Positions 9,596 through 17,741 of a stretch of 64,000 nt of DNA are shown in pieces. Each line of letters starts with the position of its first letter. The first letter of the stretch is position 1. Under the pieces are notes generated by a model, which was given only the letters and a program-made list of their open reading frames with translations, had not been told where the DNA came from and ran no database searches. The stretch spans positions 372,001-436,000 of the forward strand of contig NZ_JAQFIF010000002.1 of assembly GCF_029504395.1 (NCBI RefSeq). The letters run 5' to 3'. Position numbers and translations under genes: made by a program. The DNA comes from Arthrobacter sp. ES3-54 (GTDB lineage Bacteria > Actinomycetota > Actinomycetes > Actinomycetales > Micrococcaceae).

Positions 9596-9662
9596 TACCG
9601 CATGGTTTTATCGGTAACTCGTTGAGTAGCTTCTCAACGAAAAGCCCTCCGAAATCGACAGG

Positions 9663-10085
9663 TCAGCGGTCCTCGGCGTCAGGCGAGTTCTGGTCCAATC
9701 CCGGTTTCGCTGGGTTAGTCAGGAAGACACCAAGTCGCCTACCGACATCCTCCGTCGTCCAAAACGACAGCCGTTGCGGACCGTCCGCGGCGTCAACTTC
9801 CAAATCCACGGTGAAGCCTGGCTCGTCGCCTATCGTGTGGCTAACGCCGAAGCCCGTCAGCCGGTGGTCCGGGAGATCTCCTCCCATAAGAATGCTGATT
9901 CCAGCTGACCCTTCGGCGCCGTTTTCCGCCGGCAAGCCGGTTCCGCCATGTACCATCCAACGAACACCGCTCTCCAAGACCGCCTTGTGCCCGTCACAGA
10001 CAGGCACTTCCAGGTTGGAACCGGGCACCAGCATAAATACCGCTGTCGGAGTCTCGGGACAGCGCAGCACAGAGCACGTAGTCAT
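9663..10085 (-). CDS. hypothetical protein with Cys/His cluster, 140 aa
   Basis: An ORF with Cys4, Cys9 and a CDGH motif near residue 30, which could bind a metal; the rest is rich in Gly and Asp with no family I recognise. The ATG at 10085 is followed by TTCSVLRCPETP. The gene is isolated and flanked by the 56-bp direct repeats, which suggests it moved or was duplicated as a unit. Codon use looks like that of real genes in the region. Confidence 0.5.
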   Translation of the reverse strand: MTTCSVLRCPETPTAVFMLVPGSNLEVPVCDGHKAVLESGVRWMVHGGTGLPAENGAEGSAGISILMGGDLPDHRLTGFGVSHTIGDEPGFTVDLEVDAADGPQRLSFWTTEDVGRRLGVFLTNPAKPGLDQNSPDAEDR

Positions 10086-10163
10086 GCTGGCGATACTACC
10101 GAAGAGGAGGACGATCTGGGTCCGGATCCCCTCCGTTAGCCCTGCAATTCCGCAAAGCCCGCG

Positions 10164-10219
10164 GACTGTCGTAGCCGCCTTCCATACTTGGGTCTGCGTG
10201 GATCATGCATCAGATGCAA
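10164..10219 (+). repeat. 56-bp direct repeat, right copy
   Basis: Partner of 9540-9595; the five differences are substitutions scattered along the length, so the copies have diverged since duplication. It ends about 45 bases before the next small gene. Confidence 0.7.
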
Positions 10220-10262
10220 CTGGGCGTGGTCTCGCTTTTCTTTGGCGTGCCTATTCGAACAC

Positions 10263-10565
10263 ATGTTCCAAAGTGGTGGTGTGGGACCGGAGCAGGCGAG
10301 CAGGCTGCAGGCGCAGTATGCGCGTCGTGCGGGCCCTATAGGGCTGACGGTGGAAGAGCTCGACTTCGAGAACTTTCCCGCCAAGAACGGCTTCCCCGGG
10401 ATCCCGGTGAAGGCGTGGATCCGGTTTCCGAACTGCGCCGAGCTGGTGGACGGCGAAGTGTACGCGTGGACGGCCAAGGCCGTGGAAGTGACGTGGAAGG
10501 ACGGTCCGGTGACCTACCGGACCTGGGTGTGGAGTTCGGCGGTCACACCCGCCGGGAAAGAATGA
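10263..10565 (+). CDS. hypothetical protein, about 100 aa
   Basis: Distinctive sequence ELDFENFPAKNGFPGIPVKAWIRFPNCAELVDGEVYAWTAKAVEVTW followed by a Trp-rich tail. It reads like a small beta-rich protein and is plainly coding, but I cannot name the family. Start choice is uncertain: ATG at 10263 or GTG at 10281, with GGTGG just upstream of the latter. The next, frameshifted gene (DUF6504-like) follows after 30 bases on the same strand; in other actinobacteria such short proteins sit near the ImuB/DinP-type lesion-bypass polymerase, which is absent here. Confidence 0.6.
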   Translation: MFQSGGVGPEQASRLQAQYARRAGPIGLTVEELDFENFPAKNGFPGIPVKAWIRFPNCAELVDGEVYAWTAKAVEVTWKDGPVTYRTWVWSSAVTPAGKE

Positions 10566-10595
10566 TGACCAGGAACTTGGGAGAGCGCGCAGAAC

Positions 10596-10909
10596 GTGAC
10601 AGCAGTAGCGAATGAAACAACCCTGGACGTCGCCGGGACGTCCGGTTCACCCCCGCCGGCACACCGTTGGCCGTCCGCCATGACGGCCGCATCTGGGCCG
10701 TGGCCGCCGACCCGGTGCACTGGTTCGCCCGGGACGCCTGGTGGGACACCCGGCGCACGGCGGCCGTCGGTAGCGGCGACCTGGTCAGCATCGAATACTG
10801 GCGCGTGCAGGTCCGCCTCGGATCCAGCTCCGCGCTGCGCACTTTCACGCTGCGCCGGAACCCGCTGTCCACTCAGTGGCTTCTGGACGAAAACAGCGAC
10901 GGCGGCTAG
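10596..10909 (+). pseudogene. DUF6504-like small protein, frameshifted
   Basis: GTG at 10596 starts VTAVANETTLDVAGT, and the continuation RFTPAGTPLAVRHDGRIWAV followed by WWDTRRTAAVGSGDLVSIEYWRVQVRLG is in another frame entered at about 10640. Joined, the pieces make a protein of roughly 100 residues resembling the DUF6504 domain found beside or fused to Y-family polymerases. A TTG at 10667 could start a shorter product. The break lies in a CG-rich stretch and might be a sequencing error. Confidence 0.55.
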
Positions 10910-10919
10910 GCACCGGTGA

Positions 10920-11320
10920 TCCCAACCAGTCAGCCGATCAGCGATCAGATCTGGGAACGGATCAGGACGGAATTTACGCTGCCGGACTTGGAGCAGGTGC
11001 GCCGCCGGCTCTCGGAGCTGATGGGAGCTGATGGGAGCTGATGGAAGACCCGGAACCCGTGATGCAGCAGCTCGTGCGTGTCTTCATCGACGACGGCACC
11101 TTCTGCCCGGGGTTCCAGTCCTGCCGGGCGGGCAACTCCGCCCGCTGGTCGCTGAGCTCTTTGACCGTGCGATGGAGCTGCAGATCCCGCACAACTAATT
11201 CACGGTCTGGATTGCCACCCCGTCCAGGGACCTGGCCGGGTCCGCCCCGTTGACCTGCTCAAGACCAAGCCCTCTCCCCTGCTTCGTGCCCTGGACGCGG
11301 ACTAATCGCCGCCACGGAGT
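10920..11320 (+). pseudogene. broken gene with three 10-bp tandem repeats
   Basis: Plus-strand pieces such as IWERIRTEFTLPDLEQVRRRL (10950-11012), LVAELFDRAMELQIPHN (11150-11195) and FTVWIATPSRDLAGS...DLLKTKPSPLLRALDAD (11200-11305) read as parts of one protein but in different frames. At 11015-11044 the 10-base unit GAGCTGATGG occurs three times in tandem; a 10-base unit shifts the frame by one each time, so its expansion alone could break the gene. Family not recognised. Confidence 0.4.
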
Positions 11321-11399
11321 TCATAATGCACTTCATGGCGCTGAAAGCTGGGGAGCGAGGCCAGGACGATCAACCGTAAGCGGATCGCACGCGACCAGT

Positions 11400-11672
11400 T
11401 CAGCGCCCATCGGGCAACTTTGATCTAAGTTCTGCGACACGGGAAGCGAGGGCCTGACGCTGGTCCCGGGCGAATCTTCTGACCTGCAGGTCGAGGACTG
11501 CCCGGCTGCCCAGCTCTCCCACACCCAACAGCTGACCCACCCGACGCCTTGCTTCGTCCGCGTCCTCTGAATCCTCAATCATCTGGAAGACCTCGTCACG
11601 CCGATCCATCGCCTGCACCAGGGCATCGAGGATCATCAGTTCATCCCTCGTCTGCCGCTCATCCTCATCCAT
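11400..11672 (-). CDS. stand-alone GyrA tower/coiled-coil-like small protein
   Basis: 90 residues from the ATG at 11672 (the open frame reaches 11741). The sequence ILDALVQAMDRRDEVFQMIE, then ADEARRRVGQLLGV, then SRAVLDLQVRRFARDQRQAL, closely follows the pattern of the DNA gyrase/topoisomerase IV A-subunit tower region (helix, hinge, short GLS-like turn, QAxAILDxxLRRL, helix). There is no catalytic tyrosine domain, so it cannot cut DNA. It might bind or mimic the gyrase dimer gate; that is speculation. It is divergent from the unrecognised gene at 11839. Confidence 0.65.
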   Translation of the reverse strand: MDEDERQTRDELMILDALVQAMDRRDEVFQMIEDSEDADEARRRVGQLLGVGELGSRAVLDLQVRRFARDQRQALASRVAELRSKLPDGR

Positions 11673-11838
11673 GCCGCGATTCTTGCACGACCGGCAGTCT
11701 TTGAGGCATTTTCGTCCAGTTTGGGATCCCTCAGCGGGCATCTCAACGCTCGGCTCAGTAGCATGGCGGGTAATGCCTCGCTCGCGGGGTCAAGCCTGAT
11801 TGAGAGGTCGTCGGAAGTTCACATGGGAGGGCGGAGGA

Positions 11839-12713
11839 TGGCGTTTAGGGCGGAAGAAGAGCACGCGAGAATCGTGCTCGAAGGCGAGCTCGGAGTGGAA
11901 TTCCAACACCACGACGACGGATCCAAACCGAGAATGCCCGACCTTCTATCTCTGGACGGGGACCACGTGGCGGAAGTAATTACGACCACTCCGCCTGCCG
12001 TCCGTGAAGCACAAAAAAGCCTGAACCCGATGCCGGATGCGACACTGCCCCACTGCGTACGGGTGATGATTCCGTACACGATCGTGGGAGGCGCCACCAA
12101 AGCCGTGCGCCACAAAATCGAGGCAGATGTCCTACGGTGGACGGCGAAGCCCGGATGTAAGTATCACTGGTCATCGCGCGACGAACGGCAGTTGCGCCCG
12201 GGCGTCGATCCCGACCCGATCCTCGGCCTTCGGGCTTACGACGACGGGGTCAAAGTGCTGTGCGTTCAACGCTGTCAGCATTCGGACGTTGAGTCTCATC
12301 AGATCGAGTGGTCTATCGTGCACGAACCCTCACCTGATGATCCATGGGAGTTGATTCGGCAATCGCTGCACATCGTCGACAAGGAGCAGCATGGCGGAGT
12401 GCAGGCCCTGGCCAAGAAGTTGAACGGGTATCCGAACAAGCACCTGGTGATGTACCCGTTCGGTCCGCCAGGGAATCTGACAGCAGCGTTCAGCCGCTAT
12501 GTGCCCCCGTCGAATTCGTGCGACCTCATGCCGCCGCAATTGAACCCGCCACTGGCCGACATTCACGTTTGGCTCTTATACCGGTACGGGAACCGCGATG
12601 TCGTAGAGGGACTTCACGTCTGCAGCGGCCACTGGGCGAAATTCGGGACGACGTTCCCAAAGCCGGACGACCCGTCCTCCCCACACCGGCGCCTCCACTA
12701 CCGGGATGCCTAG
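11839..12713 (+). CDS. hypothetical protein, about 291 aa
   Basis: Start chosen at ATG 11839, six bases after GGAGGG; an ATG at 11824 is possible. The N-terminal third contains KPRMPDLLSLDGDHVAEVITTT, where an Asp, a hydrophobic strand and a downstream Glu recall a PD-(D/E)XK nuclease core, but the final Lys is not evident, so this is only a lead. The C-terminal half is rich in Trp, His and Pro with no family I know. It is single-copy, in good frame, and stands between the GyrA-like gene and the convergent gene at 12883. Confidence 0.6.
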
Positions 12714-12882
12714 GCTCGCATCATCCCGCGCGACTGCCCGCTAGCTGGTCGGCCATCATGCACGAATAGGTATCCCTCACCGGACATGGTGAGTGTGAAG
12801 GGTGCCCCGTTGCGGTCACTCGAACGGATCTGCCGGCCCCGTTAAGTGACGCATCGATGCGACTCCAGATCTCCCCCATAAG

Positions 12883-14136
12883 CTATCTGTTGTTTCCCTG
12901 TCCAGGATCCCGCACGAACCGCCCAAGGCCGTAGTAGAGCCGGTTCTGTTCCCGGAACAGCGGAAAGTTGTATGGGTCTCCGATTGGGTCGTCGAGCCGC
13001 GGACGATCAGGGCGTTCGTTAGTGACCGGCCAAGGAGTAGCGCTGACAATTCCTTCGAACAGACCCACGGCGAAGGGCACAATTGTCTCAACAACTTGGA
13101 CGGGGTCAAGAGCGATCCCTAGATTGCCCAGATCGGTGACGCCCAGCTCGATGTCTGGCCTCAGTATCGGCAGGATCTGCCGGAGCTCGTCGGCCTCTGC
13201 GCTGACTAGAACGAGAAGACGCTCAACCGCTCCTCGGTCGTCACCGCGTGCCGCTGCCCCCAACGGTTCGCCGTGGATCGTGTTGCGGAGCAGTGATATT
13301 GCGGTAAGGAACCTGAGCGCGCGCTGATTGATGACCAGCCGGATATCGTGCGGCAGCATCCGACGATAGGAGCGGTTTGAAAAACGTGCAGACTGACCGC
13401 TGACATCGAGCGCGAGGACTTCCCCCACTGCGACCGCAAGGGAATCAAACATTCCGCTGATCTGAAGTGCCAGGCCTTCGACGAGCGCATCCGGCGAATC
13501 GAACGGTAGCGTGCCTTCCGGGTTGATGGCGCGCACGAGGATGCGGTCGCGGATGCGTAAGCAGCGCTGAACTCGGGCGAATCCGACTCGAAGGCGGGAT
13601 AGCCACTTCTCAGAGTCATTGGATTTAGCGGCGCCAAAAAGGTCGTGGGTCCGTGGAAGCAGGCGCCAGCTTTCCATGATCTCGAGAGATTGCAGCCCCA
13701 ACGGCATGCTTATTTCCCTGCTCCAAAGTAGGCCCGATCCTGACAGTCGTTGACGCAATCCGACAACAGCCAGAGCATCTCGAGCGTTGGTCGCATGCGT
13801 CTCCCTTGTTCCGCGGTTAGTGAGCGCGAAGGGCTCGTCGGTGACCAGCAGTTCCGCACCCATCGCTTCTGCCGCCTGCACGAAATCATGAACCGTTGCC
13901 GCCCTTGTCCCGTCGAAGTGCAGTTCCTCGGCTAATCGCCCAGCGCCTTGGGAGTTCTCCTCAGCCCAGAATATTGCGTGGTGTGAAGAGCCTCGTTCCT
14001 GGACCTCGCGTGCACCTCGGAGGCGTCCCTCAGCCGTGTAAAGCAGGGAAAAGTCGCCGGGCCGCGTTGCTTCGCCGGGTTGGCAGGGTGTCAGGACCTG
14101 CACATTATCGTCGCGCGTCGATATCAGATCCCACAT
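12883..14136 (-). CDS. large hypothetical protein, possible PIN-like N-terminus
   Basis: At least 417 residues from the ATG at 14136. The open frame runs to 14379, but its 5' end overlaps an R1 copy and is not trusted; protein-like sequence (LRILLVDIAVDPDIK) begins about 14184 without a standard start, so the gene may be 5'-truncated by the repeat. The segment FVQAAEAMGAELLVTDEPFAL (about residues 85-105) resembles the end of a PIN-type nuclease fold, where an acidic residue follows a strand; the C-terminal two thirds are helical and unrecognised. Convergent to 11839-12713. Confidence 0.55.
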   Translation of the reverse strand: MWDLISTRDDNVQVLTPCQPGEATRPGDFSLLYTAEGRLRGAREVQERGSSHHAIFWAEENSQGAGRLAEELHFDGTRAATVHDFVQAAEAMGAELLVTDEPFALTNRGTRETHATNARDALAVVGLRQRLSGSGLLWSREISMPLGLQSLEIMESWRLLPRTHDLFGAAKSNDSEKWLSRLRVGFARVQRCLRIRDRILVRAINPEGTLPFDSPDALVEGLALQISGMFDSLAVAVGEVLALDVSGQSARFSNRSYRRMLPHDIRLVINQRALRFLTAISLLRNTIHGEPLGAAARGDDRGAVERLLVLVSAEADELRQILPILRPDIELGVTDLGNLGIALDPVQVVETIVPFAVGLFEGIVSATPWPVTNERPDRPRLDDPIGDPYNFPLFREQNRLYYGLGRFVRDPGQGNNR

Positions 14137-14314
14137 GGCTTTAATGTCAGGGTCGACTGCAATGTCGACGAGGAGAATCCTCAGGGCACCCCAACTCGCT
14201 CCCGGGGAAAACGCGGCCCCACCCTGACTTCTCCCTCGGCCTTGATACCTGTAATCATGCAGCACCCATACATTGTCCCTGCGCCTGGTCGCCCTATCCG
14301 TACTCGACTCTCCG

Positions 14315-14385
14315 GTGTCCGCAAGCCGGTCCCCCACCGCGACACCCTCGAACCGCTCCCCCGCCGCGAAAAATCCCATACAGAT
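14315..14385 (+). repeat. R1 repeat copy B (res-like site only)
   Basis: The 31-base site GTGTC...GACAC (14315-14345) followed by a CGCGAAAAATCCCATACAGAT stretch matches the opening of copies A and F. The resolvase part is missing; the sequence changes to the transposon ATPase relic within 60 bases. This is the left border of the 14.4-23 kb segment. Confidence 0.7.
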
Positions 14386-14438
14386 GCTGTGTGACTGTTC
14401 GTTGTGAATGGCGGTTTTTCACTGTTCGATTGGGGGTT

Positions 14439-14690
14439 TTAGCTGAGGCCGATGACGAGGGTCGAGCGGGCCGCTTCGATGACGTCGCCCGTGAAGAGCC
14501 GGTCGACGAGGCGGAAGTTGCCGCGGGTAATCCGTGCGAGGGCGGCATTTGCCTGGGCGGCGGTGAAGTCTATCGGGTTCAGGTCTGACCGAGTCTGTGC
14601 CACCGGCGCGCGGTCGGCATTCGTGGGTGAAGTGGACCCTGCTGTAGGCGCGGGGCACATGCGGAGCACGACTGGTCGATGGGGAACGAC
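14439..14690 (-). pseudogene. transposon helper ATPase (TniB/ExeA-like) C-terminal relic
   Basis: The minus strand ends with ALARITRGNFRLVDRLF, then DVIEAARSTLVIG and a stop at 14439. This is the tail of the AAA ATPases that assist DDE transposases. Residues upstream resembling RVGFVHHYRPL (here RVHFTHECRPR) are in another frame near 14640, and a piece between LVDRLF and DVIEAA is deleted. It is therefore a relic of a transposon, adjoining R1 copy B. The following 14691-14905 contains no gene I can support. Confidence 0.6.
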
Positions 14691-14905
14691 GGCCGATTGT
14701 GGTGTTGGTGGCGTTCAGTTGTTTCTGACCCGGTTGTGCCTCCCGCTCCAAACCGTCTTCAGGGCGCTGTACGCGTCGCCGTGGTAGCCAACGGCTTCGG
14801 CGAACGCTGTCGCGCGCCTGCCAGTTCGTTGAACGCCTCCGACTAAGAGAGCAACGTGAGTCCCGCCAACGCAGGCAGCCGGGCAAGGCTCTCCCGGGCC
14901 TATCC

Positions 14906-15415
14906 TCAGCCGAACGTGCAGTCGACGATCACTTTTCCCAGGGCGGTCTCGAGGACGGCGAGTTCCTGATCGTCGAGCCGCTCGACGAACAGTTTCGACA
15001 CACCCTGAAGATGGACCGGCACTGTTTCGGTCAGACGGGCGACACCGGAGTCGGTCAGGGCGACAAGCACGCCGCGCCCGTCCCCGGCGGCGTTCGCCCG
15101 GCGTACCAGGCCCTCATCAACCAACCTGGCGACTCGGCGGGTCAACCCCGAGCGGGAGAGGAGCGTGCGGGCGGCGAGCTCCGTCATTCGCAGTTCGCCG
15201 CCAGCGCCGGCGAGCTGGGCCAATACGTCGAAGTCGGCCAGGCGCAGGCCGGCGGCCTCCCTGAGGTCGGTGTCCAGCCAGCGCATGAGCGTGGCGTGTG
15301 CCTGCAGCAAAGCGCGCCACGCCAACTCTCCGCGCCGACCCGGCAGCGACTCCTCGACAAGCCTGCCGAAGACAGCAGTTACGTCACCCGGTGAGGAATT
15401 TTTGTGCATAACCAC
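14906..15415 (-). CDS. MarR-family transcriptional regulator
   Basis: 169 residues from a GTG at 15415 (GGAG seven bases before); an ATG at 15409 is an alternative. The winged helix-turn-helix is visible as LRLADFDVLAQLAG, MTELAARTLLSRSGLTRRVARLVDEGLVRR and a GRGVLVALTDSG wing. It is divergent from the LUD gene and the palindrome at 15431 lies between, so it probably represses itself and the 15477-18799 gene set. Ligand unknown. Confidence 0.87.
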   Translation of the reverse strand: MVMHKNSSPGDVTAVFGRLVEESLPGRRGELAWRALLQAHATLMRWLDTDLREAAGLRLADFDVLAQLAGAGGELRMTELAARTLLSRSGLTRRVARLVDEGLVRRANAAGDGRGVLVALTDSGVARLTETVPVHLQGVSKLFVERLDDQELAVLETALGKVIVDCTFG

Positions 15416-15430
15416 CAGTTAACTCCATAG

Positions 15431-15450
15431 GTATTTGCGATCGCAAGTAC
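15431..15450. promoter_or_regulatory. MarR operator candidate
   Basis: GTATTTGCGATCGCAAGTAC is a 20-base inverted repeat with one mismatched pair (positions 4 and 17), centred between the divergent MarR gene (start 15415) and the LUD gene (start 15477). The size and central position suit a MarR dimer site. Confidence 0.7.
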
Positions 15451-15476
15451 CTCGGAGCGGTGAGGAGGACCGTCTT

Positions 15477-16121
15477 ATGAGTGAAGTCCGGCCCGTCAAC
15501 AGCACACTCGGCCGTGGATTTGCGGCCCCGGCGGAGGATGCCCGGGTAATGCGAACCGCGGCGGCGTTGGAAGCGAACGGGATCACCGTCCTTCGCGCCG
15601 CGAATGCCGCAGAGGCCAACCGGATGGTCCTGGATCTGATCCCGGTGGGGTCGCAGGTGCACCACGGCGCGTCGCAGTCCCTCGAGGCTTCCGGTATCGC
15701 CGAGGAGATAGGGAGCTCCGGTCGGTACGAGTCCCTCCGGTCACGGGTCTTCGGCCTGGACCGTGCGACGCAGGCCGACGAGATCCGCCGCCTCACTGCC
15801 TCGCCCGACGTCATGCTCGGCAGTGTCCACGCCGTCACCGAGACCGGGTCCCTGGTCACCGCGTCCGCGAGTGGCAGCCAACTCGGCCCCTACGCCTCCG
15901 GCGCCGGGAAGGTGATCCTCGTGGTGGGGACGCAGAAGATCGTGCCCGACCTCGAGGACGCACTCCGGCGCATCGACGAATACGCCTTCCCGCTCGAAGA
16001 CGCCCGTGCTCAGGCCGCGTACGGCGTGCACAGCGGCGTGAACAAAGTTCTCATCATCAATCGCGAGTGGACACCCGGCCGCATCACCGTCGTCCTCTGC
16101 GATGAGGTCCTGGGGTTCTAG
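15477..16121 (+). CDS. LUD (LutC/YkgG-type) domain protein
   Basis: 214 residues with the LUD fold: the N-terminal AAALEANGITVLRAANAAEA, central GSQVHHGASQSLEASGI, the VMLGSVHAVTETGSLVTASASGSQLGPYASGAGKVILVVGTQKIV signature region and a C-terminal NREWTPGRITVVLCDE. LutC-like proteins take part in lactate utilisation, but stand-alone copies like this are of unknown function. Start at ATG 15477 with GAGGAGG upstream, not the earlier in-frame ATG at 15435, which lies in the operator. The next gene follows after two bases. Confidence 0.8.
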   Translation: MSEVRPVNSTLGRGFAAPAEDARVMRTAAALEANGITVLRAANAAEANRMVLDLIPVGSQVHHGASQSLEASGIAEEIGSSGRYESLRSRVFGLDRATQADEIRRLTASPDVMLGSVHAVTETGSLVTASASGSQLGPYASGAGKVILVVGTQKIVPDLEDALRRIDEYAFPLEDARAQAAYGVHSGVNKVLIINREWTPGRITVVLCDEVLGF

Positions 16122-16123
16122 TC

Positions 16124-17251
16124 ATGCCTGAATCGACGCTGGGTGTGGGGATCGTCGGGGTCAGCCCCGTCCGGGGCTGGGCCGCCACCGCCCACATCCC
16201 GGCACTGCGCGCACTGCCGAACTTCGAGATTCGGGCACTCAGCGCGCACAGCGCGGAATCCGCCCTTGCCGTGGGCGAAGCATTCGGGGTACGTGCGGTG
16301 TTCACTGACCACGCACAGCTGTTGACCCAACCAGATATCGACCTGGTCGCGGTGACGGTCAAGGTCCCGCACCATCGCGAGCTCGTCTCCGCCGCACTTG
16401 CCGCCGGCAAAGCCGTCTATTGCGAGTGGCCACTTGGCCGCGACATCGCCGACGCCAGGGCGATGGCCGCACTCGCCGGGCACGGAGCGCGCACGGCCGT
16501 CGGGCTGCAGGCCCGCCAGGCCCCCGCGATCCAGTTCCTCCAGGAGCTGCTCAGCGACGGATACGTCGGCGAGGTCCTGTCAACGACCATGGTCGGGCTG
16601 TCGGTCCCGGGCAACGTCGTGACCCAGCCCAACGCCTACATGCTCGAGAAGACCAACGGGGCCAACGTGCTCACCATCGCGGCCGGGCACAGCCTGGACA
16701 CCCTGAACTACGTCCTGGGCGAGTTCGCCGACCTGTCTGCCGTGACGGATCTTCGCCGACCGCTGATCACCATCGAAGAGACCGGGGAACAGGTCGTGAA
16801 AACGGCGGCCGACCAAATCGCGGTGATCGGCACCCTCACCTCCGGAGCGACCGCCAGTGTCCACATCCGGGAGGCCGTGGCCGGCGGCACCGGGTTCCTG
16901 TGGGAAATCAACGGAACCGACGGAACGCTCCGGATTACCGCCGGCGCCGCATACCCCGAAATCTATCCCCTGACCGTCCGGGGAGCGCGCGGGCGGAACG
17001 AGACCGCCCAACTTGCTGTCCCTCCGGCGCTGAGGCAGAAGTGGCCCGCGCTCACCAGCCTGGAAGGATCACCGGCCTACAACGTCGGGCGTGCCTACGC
17101 GGCGTTCGCGGCAGACATCGCCAACGGCACCCACACCGTCCCGGACTTCACCGACGCCGTCGCACGCCACGAGGTCCTAGCCGCAATCGAGAGGTCCGCG
17201 GCATCAGGCGAACGTGTGAAGGCCTTGCACCGGGCCGGGGCCGAATTATGA
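16124..17251 (+). CDS. Gfo/Idh/MocA-family (Gal80-like) oxidoreductase
   Basis: 375 residues. Rossmann domain at the N-terminus (VGIVGVSPVRGWAATAHIPALRAL), then the family signature VTVKVPHHRELVSAALAAGKAVYCEWPL at about 80-110, in which the usual EKP is EWP as in Gal80-like members. The C-terminal alpha/beta domain is complete. Such enzymes oxidise or reduce sugars or cyclitols with NAD(P); substrate unknown. ATG two bases after the LUD stop, so translationally linked. Confidence 0.85.
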   Translation: MPESTLGVGIVGVSPVRGWAATAHIPALRALPNFEIRALSAHSAESALAVGEAFGVRAVFTDHAQLLTQPDIDLVAVTVKVPHHRELVSAALAAGKAVYCEWPLGRDIADARAMAALAGHGARTAVGLQARQAPAIQFLQELLSDGYVGEVLSTTMVGLSVPGNVVTQPNAYMLEKTNGANVLTIAAGHSLDTLNYVLGEFADLSAVTDLRRPLITIEETGEQVVKTAADQIAVIGTLTSGATASVHIREAVAGGTGFLWEINGTDGTLRITAGAAYPEIYPLTVRGARGRNETAQLAVPPALRQKWPALTSLEGSPAYNVGRAYAAFAADIANGTHTVPDFTDAVARHEVLAAIERSAASGERVKALHRAGAEL

Positions 17252-17276
17252 CCAGATTTCATGAAAGGAGTCGACC

Positions 17277-17741
17277 ATGAGACTCAGCCACATCCCTCTC
17301 CGCCTGACCACGGGAGCATTCGTCCTGAATGCCGGTTGGGGAAAACGCCACCTGGACAAGGACGGCGCGGCCGGGCTTCAGGCCATGGCAGCCAGGGTCA
17401 TTCCGCCGGTCAACAAAATCGACGCCGAGAAGTTCGGCAAAATGCTCAGCTACGCGGAAATGACGCTGGGGGCGGCACTGCTGACACCCTTCCTGCCCAG
17501 CCGCCTCGCCGGGATCGGTCTCGGGATCTTCTCCGGGTCCCTGTTCGCCATGTACCTGAAGACACCCGGCATGACGCTGAAGGACGGCATCCGCCCCAGC
17601 CCGCAGGGAACCGCGCTGGCCAAGGACATCTGGATGCTCGGCATCGCCGCCGCCCTCGTACTGGACCGCAAGCCCACACGTGGAGACGCAACCCGGCAAC
17701 CCGCGGCCATCCTGGGCCGAGAGCGGCACAACAATGACTGA
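17277..17741 (+). CDS. small membrane protein, DoxX-like topology
   Basis: 154 residues with about four hydrophobic segments (near 8-22, 55-75, 78-95, 118-133) and GMTLKDGIRPSPQGTALAKD in the last loop. It resembles DoxX-like small membrane proteins, without a motif that settles it. ATG preceded by GAAAGGAG. It overlaps the start of the next gene (17734) by eight bases and is paralleled by a DoxX gene beside the related monooxygenase at 24147, which supports a functional link. Confidence 0.65.
   Translation: MRLSHIPLRLTTGAFVLNAGWGKRHLDKDGAAGLQAMAARVIPPVNKIDAEKFGKMLSYAEMTLGAALLTPFLPSRLAGIGLGIFSGSLFAMYLKTPGMTLKDGIRPSPQGTALAKDIWMLGIAAALVLDRKPTRGDATRQPAAILGRERHNND

Noticed and set aside
14419..14886. 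155-codon minus frame as a gene
   Set aside because: It crosses the transposon ATPase relic in the wrong frame; only the short in-frame tail at 14439-14600 is family-like.
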